Assembly (NCBI GenBank): GCA_028023455.1 | Contig: JAQFVV010006215.1 | Coordinates: forward strand, 62,001-126,000 | DNA: 64,000 nucleotides | Origin: Epiperipatus broadwayi | Taxonomy: Eukaryota > Onychophora > Udeonychophora > Euonychophora > Peripatidae | Reading direction: 5' to 3' | Shown here: positions 46,521 to 58,382 of the stretch, one piece after another | Layout: each line of letters starts with the position of its first letter | Numbering within the stretch: position 1 is the first letter of the stretch | Program-made: the position numbers and the translations under genes | Notes under the pieces: generated by a model | Database searches by the model: none | What the model was told of the DNA's origin: nothing | Seen by the model: the letters and a program-made list of their open reading frames with translations, nothing else

Positions 46521-47339
46521 AAACAATATTTTACATATTAAAAAAAAAAACAAATTTACAGAAACTATATTTTTCATACAACTATCATTTTATTCTTGGA
46601 ATATACTAATAAATGATTTATATAATAATTTATATCTATAAGTGCTTTTGAAGTGTAAACTTTTTTTGTTTGCATTTTGCAATATTAATGTTTATAGTCA
46701 GACTATATCCAAGTTTCTTTAGATTGTATATATACATATATTTGCGTAAATAAACTATTTATGATAATCAATTCATGAATTGTGTAAAAATTCAATAACA
46801 GCAGACAAACTTCTGAGTTTACAGAGCCAAAAACATTATTTCTAATAACTTCAAGTCAAAGTTTATTGTTTTTACCAACACATAAACTAAACCATCTTTA
46901 TAGAAATATGCTGTCTTTTTAATAATATTAATGTACTAATACTATCTAAGGACAGTTTGTTATTAACAAAAAGGAGACCCTTTGATTCCTCTTGGAGGCC
47001 TTAAAAAAACTGAGCAGGGCAAATTCCTAATGTCCATTCCATACATTCTTGTCATTGAAGCTGTTATTGCTATGTGATTATTCACATAGTATATGAATTT
47101 GGATGGGCTGCTCACCGACACACATTAGCCAGCATGGTGAGTTTATTGGCTTTTTACTTCTGAGTTTAAGATCAAGAAACACCATGGTCTTTCTTCTCAG
47201 TTGCCTGATAAGGCAAAATGAATGTATGTATATTTTTTCAATAGATATATACAATCATGATAGACAAAAATAAATCATGGCCATTATTCCCAGGAGGCTG
47301 CAAAATCACCAATCAAGGAAGTGGTTGGTGGCTGAAGGG

Positions 47340-48130
47340 TGCTATTACATATACTCTACTATAAAGGCACAAATATAGGAAATACAAGTGGAGTAGGGTC
47401 CATTATAAATAAAAAGTTGAAGAACAACACTGTGGAGATTGATGGTGTATTGGACAGAGTGGGAAGATTAGTTATACAACTTAATATGCAGATAATTCAG
47501 GTTTATGTCCAACAAGTTCTCATAGTGAAGAAGTAGTAGAAGATTTTTATATGGATGTACAAAAGGCTTTTGATCAGAGTAAACAACATTTTAAAATTGT
47601 TATGGGAGACATTATTGCTAGAATCAGTAAACAAATGAAAGATGAAAGTGCTGTAGGTAATTTTTGTTATGGTAATAGACATGAGAGGATATGGACTTGT
47701 GGAATTCACAGAAAAAGAAAAATTTTATATTATGAATTCTTTTTTTGAGTAAAATATTAAAAGGGAATGGATATGGAAGCATCCAAATGAAGGTACAGCA
47801 GAATTGGATTATATTTTGACTAACATAAAATACATATTTCAAGATTGTAATGTTCTTAATAAATTTAACACAGGAAATGATCATCGATTAGTAAGATGTA
47901 AGATATGTGTTAATGCAAAACTAGAGAGACAAAAATTATTAAAAAAAACAATATTTACAGTTGATATTCCTAATCTTCAGAAACATTCTAATGAATTTAA
48001 ATTAGAACTTACAAATCGGTTTCAAGCATTACTAAATTTTGAACATGATTCAGATTTGAGTGAAATTAATATGAAAATAACTGATACACTTTTAAAAACT
48101 GCAACAAAGATAGCTGGTAGAAAGAATCAG
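47340..48130 (+). pseudogene. RTE apurinic-type endonuclease domain, broken
   Basis: The frame at 47370-47535 reads GNTSGVGSIINKKLKNNTVE; the homologous copy at 22770 keeps the VYAPTSSH word, here IQVYVQQVLIV after a shift. 47551-47748 reads MDVQKAFDQSKQHFKIVMGD (normally GDFNA, here GDIIA). 47804-48133 reads WKHPNEGTAELDYILTN and TGNDHRLVRCKI, the SDHxxV catalytic end. These are the endonuclease blocks of RTE ORF2. The domain would nick target DNA. It is split into three frames. Confidence 0.8.
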
Positions 48131-48133
48131 TAA

Positions 48134-49330
48134 TTGACCAATAAAATTTCTATTGAGTCTAGAGAATTTATGAAGAAAAGAAAGAATATGAAGATATACA
48201 AAAATGATGCATTAAAAAGGATTGAATATCTCGAATTTTGTAAAATGGTGCGGAAAAGAGTTGAAAATGATATAAGAAAGTATAACTGTAAACTAGCAAG
48301 GAAAGCTGTAGAAGAAAATAAAAGTCTTAAGAATGTAAAACAACATTTTGGTATTGGTAGGAAATTTATATCTGCAATAAGAAAAAATGATGGGAATTAT
48401 TACTAAAAAAAGAGATGACTTCATGAAATGGGTAGAGACTTCTATCAAGAATTATATAGTAATAAATAACAAGTACCTGCTATATTTATTATATCTTTCG
48501 AATTGCCCAGAATTTTTAATGAAGAAGTGAGACATGCAATTAAATTTATGAAGAAAGGAAAGGCTCCAAATGATGGAATTATAATTGATATATTAAAAAG
48601 AGCAGGTGACGAAATAGATTTTTTTTTAGCAAAGTTATATACCAAATGACTAAATGATAAAGATATACCAGATGATTGGAAGAATGCAGTATTAATATTA
48701 ATATTTAAAAAAAGGTGATAAAGAAGATATTAGAAATTACAGACCTATCAGCCTTTTATCAGTTTTATAAAATTTTTGTACTAAGATAATTACAACTCGT
48801 CTACAGATAACTTTGAATTTCCACCAACCAAGAGAACAAGCTGGATTTAAAAATGGTTTTAGTACAGTAGATTATATCTAGATATTGAGAGAAATTATAG
48901 AAAGGACAAATGAATATGAATTGCCATTATGTTTTGAATTTGTAGATTATGAAAAGGCATTTGATTCTATAAACATTTCTTCAGTGATTAAAGCATTGGA
49001 TCATCAAGGTATAAATCCCGGATATTATCATATTTTAAAGAATATTAATAAAAATGCAACAACAACAATTAGATTACATAATGATACTAATATTGAGAAG
49101 GGTGTAAGACAAGATGACTCCATATCTCCAAAACTTTTTACAGCAGTCCTGCAAGAAGTATTTTGTGGATTAAAATGGGAAGCTAAAGGAGTGAAAATAA
49201 ATGGAGATTATTTAAATCATTTAGATTTTGTAGATGATACAGCTGTTTTTGCAAATAATGCTTTAGAGCTGCAGGAAATGTTGCAGAAGTTATCAGATAA
49301 AAGTAGGACTAAAGATAAATGTTAAAAAGA
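48134..49330 (+). pseudogene. RTE reverse transcriptase domain, broken
   Basis: The linker (48134-48406) is open. RT starts near 48490 in shifting frames: EVRHAIKFMKKGKAPNDGII (RT block 0/1), DDWKNAVLI and ISLLSVL. 48885-49325 is open: CFEFVDYEKAFDSINI (block A, Asp present), KGVRQDDSISPKLFTAVLQE (expected QGD, here QDD) and HLDFVDDTAVFA (catalytic F-x-D-D as FVDD). Catalytic aspartates are kept. A stop at 49323 separates the thumb. A decayed LINE RT. Confidence 0.85.
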
Positions 49331-49981
49331 CTAAAGTAATGTTTAATGGATTTTCTCAAAATCTGAAAATAAAGATTGATTATGATGAGTTAGAAAAAAT
49401 TAACAGCTACAAATATGTCGGTCAGATTATTAATGCAGTTGGAAACTTAATGGATGAAATTAATCATAGAATTAAACTTGGTTGGAATGCTGTTGGTAGA
49501 AATAACTTGATACTAAAAGGAAATATGCCTATGTGTTTGAAAAAGGTTTTTAATAAATGTATTTTACCAGTTTTTACTTATGGATTTGAGACTTGGACAC
49601 TTAATAGAAGAGCAATACTGAGACTTCATACCACTCAAAGAAATATGGAGAGGTGCATGTTGGAAGTAACAAGAAGAGATTGAAAACGCAATATATGGGT
49701 AAGAGAACAAACAGGTGTTACTGACCACATTGAAAAAATTAAAAAACTAAAGTGGAGTTGGGCTGGACATATTGCTAGAAGAGATGATAATAGATGGTCA
49801 ATTAAAATCTTAAAATGGATTCCAAGAGATTGTAAAAGACCCAGAAAGAGACTACATGTGAGATGGATAGATGAAATAAGAAAGTATGCAAGGGTGATGT
49901 GGAGAAGAGAAGCTAAAAATCAGAGAAGGTGGATTGAACTTGGAGAGACCTTCATCCTGCAGTCGATTGATAATGGTTGAT
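49331..49981 (+). pseudogene. RTE C-terminal region (thumb and DNA-binding part)
   Basis: 49339-49680 is open and includes YKYVGQIINAVGNLMDEINH and GFETWTLNRRAILRLHTTQR. After one stop (49681) the same frame continues to 49979: WVREQTGVTDHIEKIK, KWSWAGHIARRDDNRW, PRDCKRPRKRLHVRWIDEI and RRWIELGETFILQSIDNG, then a stop directly before the GAT tail. The WAGHxxRxxDNRW and RPxxRWxDE words are standard for RTE. Coding to within a few bases of the element end is also an RTE trait. Confidence 0.85.
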
Positions 49982-50109
49982 GATGATGATGATAACTATC
50001 TAACAAGGAATAAAATCTTTCTCTGAATTTTCTGAAGCTAAAGTTGAAGTATAAACATTGATAAAATGAGTGTAGTTGCTGTCGCATAAAACAATCTCTT
50101 AATATAACT

Positions 50110-50136
50110 TGCACACGCGTGCGCGCGCACACACAT
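50110..50136 (+). repeat. Alternating purine-pyrimidine tract, CpG-rich
   Basis: TGCACACGCGTGCGCGCGCA then CACACAT: a rare GC-rich alternating tract in very AT-rich DNA, capable of Z-DNA. It lies about 115 bp past the RTE 3' end. Confidence 0.8.
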
Positions 50137-50794
50137 AAATTTAAGGCTAAAACTAAATTAAAAATGAATAAATACTATAAAAAATACAGTACTATTTACT
50201 TTTAAAATTATCTAATTCAAGAGAATATTTGTAAAAACAAAACAAAATAACTTTACGAACTTATATCCAGACATATTTATTTAAAGATGGAGTTTTTTTA
50301 CGATTAAAATGCATGTTTAGTATTACGTAAATAATCTTTACACATTCTGTTTTGTACATTTTTAAAAAATATATTCTTTATTCATTATTTAAGTATTTTC
50401 TATAAAGAAAGTTAAAGAAATTTTAAAACTAAATCCTTTCTATATTTTGTTCAATATTTACAAAGATTGTTATCAAAATCATTCTGGTCAATAATAAAAT
50501 TTGAATTTCATGCTTCATCACAACATGAATCATGTGACCTGAGGCAGACGAAATACATTTTTTTAAGACTATTTTCTCGATCTCTTGCTTTTCTTTTAAC
50601 AAATACGACTAAATACTTCACTTTTTAAGATCAACAGTTTTTTTTATTATCTAGGATTTTTCCCTTCTATTTATTACAGTCTTTTTTTAGTATATGTCTA
50701 AAAAATCATATTAAATTTTTTTTTTTAGAAAGAAAAATATTATTTAATATTTTGTTAGTAATCTTATTAGTCCACTATAATCTTTTATATACGT
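50137..50794. other. AT-rich stretch, nothing recognised
   Basis: No motif supported. Confidence 0.4.
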
Positions 50795-52245
50795 TTCCAA
50801 TAGCTGTTCTCTTCACTCTACTCAAGAGCCATTTACTGTAGATTTAAGTAATCGATAGATACTAGATGGCAGATATATTTTTGTGTGCAGAAAGAAGAGA
50901 AGATATGGAAGTTATGCTGAGGACATGTGCAAGGGTGGGTAAAGAGATGGGTATTAAATTTAGTTAATGATAAATTCCAAATTGGGGTATTAAATTTAGT
51001 GAAGAAAAAATCAAATATAATGATGGTTAATACTGGGGAAAGAGAAGATGTAGAATTTTTATTGGGAGATTTTAAGTTAAGTGTGGTGAATAGATATAGT
51101 TATTTGGGAATCATTTTAAGTAATCAGAAAAATTATTTGGATGAATGGGAGGAAAAATTGATAAATGAAGCAAAGAAAAGAAAGAGATTGATAAAGAAAT
51201 TATCAGTGTTTTCATATAATAAATATGATGTAGTTAGAATTATATGGAAAGGAGTTGCAGTAGCAGGGTTAACATATGGTAATGATGCATTATATGTTAG
51301 TAAAGAGGTATTAAATTATTTAGAAAAAGTTCAAAGGGAAGTAGGAAGACATGCATTGGATGCAGATGTATGGACAGCAAGGGAGGGAATTCAAGGAGAA
51401 ATGGGATGGTCAAGTTTTCATATGAGAGATGCAAAAAGTAAAATGAAAATGTTTGGTAGATTGCAATTTATGGATAATAAAAGAATAGCCAAAATAGTAT
51501 TTAATTGGGTTATGAGTAAAGGGCAGGTAACAAGATGGGTAAGAAAGGTAATGCGGTATGCAAAAGATTTGGATAAAGAATTTATATCAGTATATTTGTA
51601 TAAAAGATGGGATGGTGGTGTTAATAGGATTGGTGAGTGTTGTAGTAGTAAAGAATGGGATAAAAGAATAGATTTATTAATAAAGAATAAAGAGTTAGAG
51701 AGATGGAGAAATAGTATGGAGAGTAAAAAGAATTTAAATATATATAGAAATAAACAGAATATTAGGTGCAAGTTAATATATGATAATAGTAAGGAAAGTA
51801 GTTTATTGTTTAAGGCTCGAACGGGATCTTTAGCTGCAAGAGAATATATACATGTAAATGGAAAAATATGGGTGATTAATTTTGTAAATTATAAGGAAGG
51901 AATAGAAAATATTAGGCATTTGTTAATTGAATGTAAATGTTTGAAAACAGAAAGGGTACATATAATGAAGTTATGAAAAAATAAATATGAAAGAAGTGAT
52001 TATACAGAAAGTGAATTATTGGTTTTTATGCTGGGTTTGGGAAAAGATAAGAGGGAATTAGATATTAAGACTATAGGGTTGACAAAGATTATGTTGTGGA
52101 AATGGGATGGAGCAGAATATGGGATAACTTAGACTGGGGAATGGAAAATAAAGTGGCTAACAGGTTTCTCTGGGCATAATTGTTGAGAGATTCTTGACTT
52201 CATTTAAGGAGAAACTACAGTACATCACGTCACATCACATTAATT
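50795..52245 (+). mobile_element. LINE family X, internally deleted derivative
   Basis: The 5' head (50801-50872, ending TACTAGATGGCAG) is joined directly to the RT ADD-motif region (GATATATTTTTGTGTGCAG, 50870-50888). In the copy at 31790 these are about 700 bp apart. From there it is collinear to the 3' end ACATCACGTCACATCACATT. Head and tail are kept and the catalytic core removed. Confidence 0.8.
50870..52135 (+). pseudogene. LINE family X thumb and C-terminal region, long open frame
   Basis: DIFLCAERREDMEVMLRTCA starts at the ADD motif without the Ala-Asp. A short duplication (GGTATTAAATTTAGT at about 50950 and 50987) and an extra A in an A6 run shift the frame. From about 51010 to 51976 it is open for over 320 codons: NIMMVNTGEREDVEFLLGD, YSYLGIILSNQ, VAVAGLTYGNDALYVSKEVL, GEMGWSSFHMRDAKSKMKMF, LLFKARTGSLAAREYIH and GIENIRHLLIEC. 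A TGA (51974) then interrupts and the frame goes on. No RT catalytic core. It is the longest open frame in the window. Confidence 0.75.
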
Positions 52246-52299
52246 TTGTCATCTGAGGAAAGCATTAAAACTGCATCTCCTAAAATTATTCAGAAATAC

Positions 52300-52480
52300 C
52301 ACATGGTGTAGAGGTAGAACACCTTTCTTTTAAACATATGATCTTGGATTCAAATTCAGACTAATTGAAATTCTGTTTGAAAGTCTTAAAAATTTTCTTT
52401 CAAGTATCCAACTTTCTAACTATTCAACATTGGTGGGTAAATGGGTATCTAGTGTAGCACATATATAAATATATGTGTTA
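52300..52480 (+). repeat. tRNA-like SINE, possibly Lys-type
   Basis: TGGTGTAGAGGTAGA (52304-52318) is A-box-like and TTGGATTCAAATTC (52344-52357) is B-box-like. The anticodon-arm region contains CTTTTAAAC. The body ends in GGTGGGTAAATGGGTATCTA and an AT repeat. Single copy in the window. Confidence 0.5.
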
Positions 52481-54600
52481 CATGAAACATTTGAAATAAT
52501 ATTCAGAAAAAATAATAATTACTGTATATATATTTTTAATAAATAAAAAGAACTCTCAAATTAATTTTAAAAATGTAAAAATATTTTAAAAATTAAATAA
52601 AACTCTGAATCATAATTTAAATTTAATAACTAAAAGAAAGAAAAAAAATAGAAGAGTAAAAAATATAATTAAAAATATATTGTAATGTAGGACTTTTTTT
52701 TAGATTTACTATTTCAAAAGATAGCTTATGTGGTCTTTTAACTAAAAGAAAAAAATCCAAAATGTAGAATAGAAATGAAAACAAAAGAAACTAAATTGTA
52801 ACTTTAAAGAATAATGTAAAATTTAATTAGAAAAAATTACAATCTGATCAAAAAGTAAATAATTTTGTAAATCATCTAATCAGGTGGAATTAGGTTTTAC
52901 TGGAAATCAGTAATATTTCCAACTGATTAGATAATATTATAACTAATGTTGTAATTAAGAAATAAAAAAAAGGATTAATTAATTAGAAAACAAATTTAAA
53001 ATTAATGATGTGCATGACCTCAGACAATGGGTTTGTGAAGGATATAAAAGTTACTAAATTTGTATTATATTCAGTCTGCTGAATTGTGATGTTAAAAGTT
53101 TGCTGTCATTTTAGTTTGTTGATATTAAAAGCAGTGTGCCATTACTCATTCTACTATTAGTATTACTCTGTTGTTATTTTGAGTGCAATTCAGTTGATTT
53201 GATTCAACTTTGGCTAGCTATACTGATTTTGGCTGATTTCTTCACTAAGAATGACCAGTTTATTCATTAGCAATGTATGTGAAAGTCTTAACATCAACAT
53301 GCATTGCTAAGCTTGTACACTTATGTTCATTCAGTGTTCACCACCCAGTTCTTTCACATTTGACCACCTGAAATATAAATATTCTTGATAACTATTGTTG
53401 AGATACCTACTTATCATTATAGCAAATTACCACTGAACAAAGCTCAATATACATGCTGCCCTAGATAGAAGAAGCAATAAGCTATTAAAAAAAGCTAGGA
53501 ATGCCAACCATGAACTCAAATCGACTTTCAAGAAGACATGAATGCACTCCAGAAAAAGCTAAACAAAACCTAAGTAAATATATATGATAATTTAAGGTCT
53601 AGACAAATTTTATTCTTTTTACAAACTTTTATAAAACTAAAAGTAATTGAATTCTGATCCCTTTAGAAATGGACTGATGTATATTAAATAACTCTGTAAT
53701 TAGTGTAATTTAGTTTATGTTTATTTTTGATTTTTGTTATACGTTTGTGTAAATAAACATGTTATAAATTGTTAATTTGGCTTAATTCTCTCTCTCCATG
53801 CCCCACCATACAAGATTAATTAAGATAAAATTGTGTCAATTATATATGTGTGTTTAAAATAACATTATCTGATAGTTTAAGTAATGCTATTTTCTTGCTC
53901 TTTTTGCTAATCAGGGAATCAAGCACTTGAAGTGTTCTAAAACCTTCTTTTGTTGATACTCCAGCCTTTGATTTGGATGACAACTGAGAATTTATCCACA
54001 GTATAAATAAAGGTATCTGCAGAAGAGGTGTTTGCTTCTTGCAATTATAGACTGAATGCAATGGTCTTGAAAGGTGGCATGGGTTATATACTTATATACA
54101 ATCTCAGTCAAACTGTTAGTATGGTAACTGTATAAAAATATTAACCACATTAACTTTTCTGTTTGCATAATGGTACCTCAAATTTATATGCTATTGTTAT
54201 TGTTAAAATTTAGATCATAAATAAAAATAGTAATGTTATAAATTATTGTCCCAACTTGGGGATAAGAACATTGTAGTTATAAATGTCAATCTAAAGTGGG
54301 ACATTTTTAGTTAAAATGTTTGCTGCCCAACAATTGGCATGCCCAGTGAATACTGCTTTCTTCTTCATTGTTCCTGTTATGGAAGTTATTGGAGAAGCCT
54401 TTGCAGTGGATTATTTAAAATGGTTGACTGAAGCAGTGAATAGTAATAGGAAAAAATACTAAATATTAAAAATATTTTTATTAAGAAAACATGCATATAT
54501 ACATAAAGAAATAATAAAACTAAAAAAAATCTAGAAAAAAAAAAACACAAAATAAATAAAATATAATAAAAACTTGAAGAATAAAAAAAAATCATATATT
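52481..54600. other. Unassigned region; one minus-strand open frame of 73 codons
   Basis: 52500-53000 is A/T-rich. 53000-53600 is more complex, with a GGATATAAAAG (53039-53049) TATA-like motif. On the minus strand 54061-53840 is open (includes GFRTLQVLDSLISKKSKKIA) but matches nothing I recognise. No splice structure is evident. Confidence 0.3.
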
Positions 54601-54602
54601 AA

Positions 54603-54745
54603 ATCAAATAATATGGAAGAACTAAAAAACCCTAGTGAGCTATATGTAAATTAACTGTTAGCTAATGTAAAGTTCACTTATGAACAGTTAATTTACATAT
54701 AGTTCATTGGGGTTTTTCAGAACTTCCACATTATTTGTCTACATT
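54603..54745. repeat. Hairpin, about 60 bp arms
   Basis: Left arm 54603-54663 (AATAATATGGAAGAACT ... ATATGTAAATTAACTGTT) and right arm 54684-54745 (AACAGTTAATTTACATATAG ... ATTATTTG) are inverse copies with about 20 bp of loop. A MITE-like foldback next to the ISXO2-like element. Confidence 0.75.
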
Positions 54746-54773
54746 CAAACTGATAAATGATTATATTTAAATG

Positions 54774-55440
54774 TGTTTGTGTATTTACCAGTACACTAAG
54801 GCCCAAAAGCAGTTTTTTGTTCAATTATACAATTTCAGGGCCATAAATAAATGTTTAAAACAAAATGGCTGAAAAAAAGTGATGGTATTTAATATTACCA
54901 GAGTTGCTTTTTTATTAGTATTATATTAAAAAAATACAATTTTGAGCCATAATTATTTATAATATTTCCAATTTATTTATTAATATTTTTTTTCTATTAA
55001 CTGAAGTTGTTAATATAAAAATGGGATGAACATGAAATAAAAAAAAATAGATAAACAAAATCTCGTATTCACTAATTATAAAAAAGAGTAATTGAGAATT
55101 TTTATGTTGTCAGCAACAAATGAATCTTGGACTTTGCATACACAATGCCACATAAATTCAGCTAAATATGAATCCAGATGTTGTCTGTCTTTCCATGGTG
55201 TTTTTTATTTCATAAAAAAAACTATGAAAATTTCATATTTAGACATTATAATATAAGTATAAAAATGAAATAAATCTTCTAAGTGCAATTTATAATCAAT
55301 TTATTAATTTTTAAAACTTAACAATGAACACATATTCCTCAATATAAAATTAGAAAAAAAACAACCCATAAGTCCCTGAAACTGTATAATTGAACAAAAA
55401 ACTGCTTCCAGCCTTGATATACCAGCAAATTCACAAATAC
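54774..55440. mobile_element. DNA transposon with TIRs, ISXO2/Merlin-like, internally deleted
   Basis: The left end (54774-54840) and right end (55374-55440) are inverted repeats of about 67 bp, sharing AGCAGTTTTTTGTTCAATTA and TTTCAGGG. Between them lies a transposase remnant on the minus strand. Length 667 bp is too short for an intact element. The outermost bases are uncertain, so the target duplication cannot be read. Confidence 0.7.
55085..55204 (-). pseudogene. ISXO2-like (IS1595/Merlin group) transposase C-terminal remnant
   Basis: About 40 uninterrupted codons on the minus strand: KTPWKDRQHLDSYLAEFMWH then CVCKVQDSFVADNIKIL. The (H/Y)xDSYLxEFMWR motif is the C-terminal signature of ISXO2-like DDE transposases, which animals carry in Merlin-type elements. 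Here the last Arg of FMWR is His. Only this tail is recognisable; the DDE residues upstream are lost. Finding it between two long TIRs supports a decayed cut-and-paste element. Confidence 0.7.
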
Positions 55441-55654
55441 ATAAATAATTATTTGAGCTTTACTTATAGAAAATGGCTTGATAATTTATAATTTATTCTT
55501 TTAGATATATGTTTTCCCATAGAAATTGTTAGATAACATTACCAAAATTATTTTTAAAATTTGCAGTCTAAAAAAAAAAGTCTTTAAATGGTGTTATACT
55601 TATAGCTAGTATTAAGATAATTCTTTGAGTTGCAACAACAATTTTTAAATGAGA

Positions 55655-56640
55655 CAAGACAATGTATCATAAAGAAAAAAGAAATATGAAAATATTTAAA
55701 AATAATACATTAAGAAGAAATAAACACAGAAATTCTGTAAAATAATACAAAAAAAAAAAGAAGAGTAAATAATGGTAAAAGAAAATAACAGTGAATTGGT
55801 AATAGACGATTTAGAAATAAATAAAAGTTACAAAAATATGAAAAAACATCTTAATATTAGAAAGTTGTTTCAGCAATAAAATATAAAATGAAATACACTT
55901 AAAAGAGGAACAACTTTCTAAAATATATGGAAGTATTTTATAAAAAATTATATTGCAATAAAGAAGAAGAAAAAAGTAACTTCTACAATTACAACATGAT
56001 TCTGAATGGTTAATCATTTTCAATGAGATGGGACATGCAATTAAATCTATGAAGAAGGGGAAATCTCATGAAATGATAGAATTATAATCAATCTCTTAAA
56101 AGAAGCAAGTAAAGAAGTAAAATATTCTTTGGACAGTTTATATACCAAATGTGTAAATGATAAAAATATAATGGAAGAACACAATAGTAATATTGATATT
56201 TAAGAAAAGTGATAAAGAAGATATTAGAATCTACCCTGGCACCTCTCTGAGGAGTGCCAAAGCATGAAACCATGGTCAGGGGTTTGGGGGGGCTGGGGTT
56301 CCTGAAAGAGATATTTTAAATGCTTTCTCTGGCTAAGCATTTATCACAAAGCTTGTTGAGGAATTGGCAATCCTCATTGTTTATAACTTACAAACTTAAG
56401 AGAATAAGGTCATGTGATCTATGACTTTTATTTTGACTATTAGAAGTTATGGATCTATCAGTCTTCTATTATATAAGATTTTTATTACACCTCATACACA
56501 TTGAATTTTGAACTCAAACTAAACATAAGAATAAAATTGCCTTAAAAGTGATTGTAGAACAGTTGATTAAATACAAATATTGAGAGAAATTATAAAAAAG
56601 ACCAATGAGTATGAGTTGCCATTATGCTTTGGATTTGTAG
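55655..56640 (+). mobile_element. RTE LINE copy 3, upstream part
   Basis: From about 55655 it matches 48150-48960 of the best copy (for example AATTAAATCTATGAAGAAGG near 56040 and GAAGATATTAGAA at 56217). It is heavily mutated, and interrupted by a family T fragment at 56231-56442. At 56640 it is cut by an LTR element, within the codons for FVDYEKAF; it resumes at 61687. Confidence 0.85.
56231..56442 (+). repeat. Family T fragment inserted in RTE copy 3
   Basis: Matches 45895-46105 (CACCTCTCTGAGGAGTGCCA, AAGCTTGTTGAGGAATTGGC). TATTAGAA flanks it at 56222-56229 and 56438-56445, an 8 bp apparent target duplication, and the surrounding RTE is collinear across it. Confidence 0.8.
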
Positions 56641-58221
56641 TGTAATGATCCGGAGAATAACACTTAACGTGATCTGCACTACAGGGCGCCATCTAGGCAT
56701 TTGAACCTAGAAAAATTTATAAAGTAGGCAAATCCGTAAGTCAAAAAAATTTTTTTTTACTTTATTTATATATTTTGATATCCAGTCATTAGCCCATGTC
56801 ACTAGCTCAGGGAGTAGCAGAGATTTAATAATATAATATCTTATCTAATTATATTTCAATATTAAAAAATAAATAAAATAAGCCACTGCCAGTAATTAAC
56901 ATACAAAAATTTATTTACGCACATATATGTATAAGATTTAACATTATTATTTTAATATGTTTACTTTAACATTTAACATTATTTTTACTTTTATTTTAGA
57001 ATTTAAATTTACATTTTAATTTTTATGCTATTATAAGTTCGCACAGAGGGATTTATAAAAGTTGTTTATAAATGTTGAATATAGATTTACATAGATTACA
57101 TGACTAAAACATTTCAAAATACACATAAATGATCAAAATACAAAATCATTGATACCGTCAATTGCATAGGGAATACAAGAAACCCACTGGTATTCTTCGT
57201 AAGATACCACAGTGGCACCAATAACTTAAAAGACATCCGAATAAATACATTTTAGATACTCACCGTAAGATATCAGTATTTACCGAATGTCTATATATAT
57301 TTTGACCGAATATGAAAACCAAAAACATAATTAGCCGGTAACGAATCCATGCAAGCATCTATAAACAACTTAAATTTAATGAATTTTTATTTAGTGTTGA
57401 GTATGAATGGACTACATAGATTTGCATTTGAAGATAAAACATTCTATCCCCATTTAACCTTAGGCTAAAAGTTCGCAGTCAACCTGGCATCAATCCATCT
57501 GATATATCGATATATTCAACGTAATACGAATACGGCAACACAAAATAGGTTAAGATAAGACATTGACTCTCATCAGATAGGAATATTACATCTATCTAAT
57601 GAGAAGAACAATTAAAAAAAAACTCCATAGAAACGGACTGTGGTCATTTTGCCAACTTACAATTGCATTCCCTAGGCAAGAGGAAGTGTGCAGCATATAC
57701 AAGCGATTCTGCCCATAGCAAATCTTACATTACATCTACTAACTACATCAATATATCCAATCCATTGACCCAATTCTACAATGACATGAATAACCTAAGA
57801 TTACCCTCCCCTAATATAACTTTACAAATCTATACAGCCATTCACGTCCGACTTAAGTTTATCATTGATATATTTTAATTTATCGGAAAACAGAAATCAT
57901 AATAAAACTTAAAGAACAAAAAAAAATATAAATGGAAATGATTTTACAAAAGAAATACATCAAATAACATTTTAACTACTTTAGTCAGATAGGAAATTCT
58001 TATATTTATAAATATTGAAAAGTTTAGTATTTAGAGTTCTTTTGTTTAGAAATGTTCATAAATTATTTATATTTAAAGCTGAGTGTTCAAAAAGTTCTTA
58101 CGATTTCAAAACGTTCCTTTTATCCATTGCTTGCCATTTGGAATCCACATTAAATTCCCCGATGATCCTGTTGTCCTCAGTATAAAAAAAGCGATGTTTC
58201 ATTTCTTTTTTTTTAACAACT

Positions 58222-58256
58222 GAAGGGATTGAAGAGTGCGTCTTTTCAATCCCTTC
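58222..58256 (+). promoter_or_regulatory. Perfect 12 bp stem hairpin in LTR
   Basis: GAAGGGATTGAA and TTCAATCCCTTC enclose an 11-base loop; the same hairpin is at 61110-61144 in the other LTR. Conserved in both copies; role unknown. Confidence 0.5.
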
Positions 58257-58373
58257 TCCTTCAACTTCGCACTAACACATATAGTCACATCTCCTCCTTC
58301 TAATTAATTACACCAAATCACTTTTTATTTCCAAATTTTTTCTTTTATACATAACTTTAGGATCCAATGGACG

Positions 58374-58382
58374 TTACGTCAC
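58374..58382 (-). promoter_or_regulatory. CRE-like site in left LTR
   Basis: TTACGTCAC, inverse GTGACGTAA, an ATF/CREB-type half-palindrome. In the right LTR it is TTACGTCAT (61262-61270). Possibly part of the LTR enhancer. Confidence 0.35.

Larger units (their letters stand above)
46975..49998 (+). mobile_element. RTE-type LINE, most complete copy
   Basis: A leader (46975-47335), endonuclease, RT and C-terminal coding, and a TGATGATGATGATGAT end at 49979-49994. Short 3' end with a triplet repeat and no poly(A) is typical of RTE. At least eight other fragments of the same family are in the window (3795, 3940, 21345, 28918, 30495, 40540, 45018, 55655). Three frameshift/stop clusters make it non-coding as a whole. 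Confidence 0.85.

Noticed and set aside
51418-51771. 117-codon minus-strand open frame
   Set aside because: It is the antisense shadow of the LINE X coding region.
50927-51976. 349-codon open frame as a host gene
   Set aside because: It matches the C-terminal part of the LINE X RT at 31790-33700 and carries the knuckle region, so it is a retrotransposon fragment.
53840-54061. 73-codon minus-strand frame as a gene
   Set aside because: No recognised motif and no supporting splice or promoter context.
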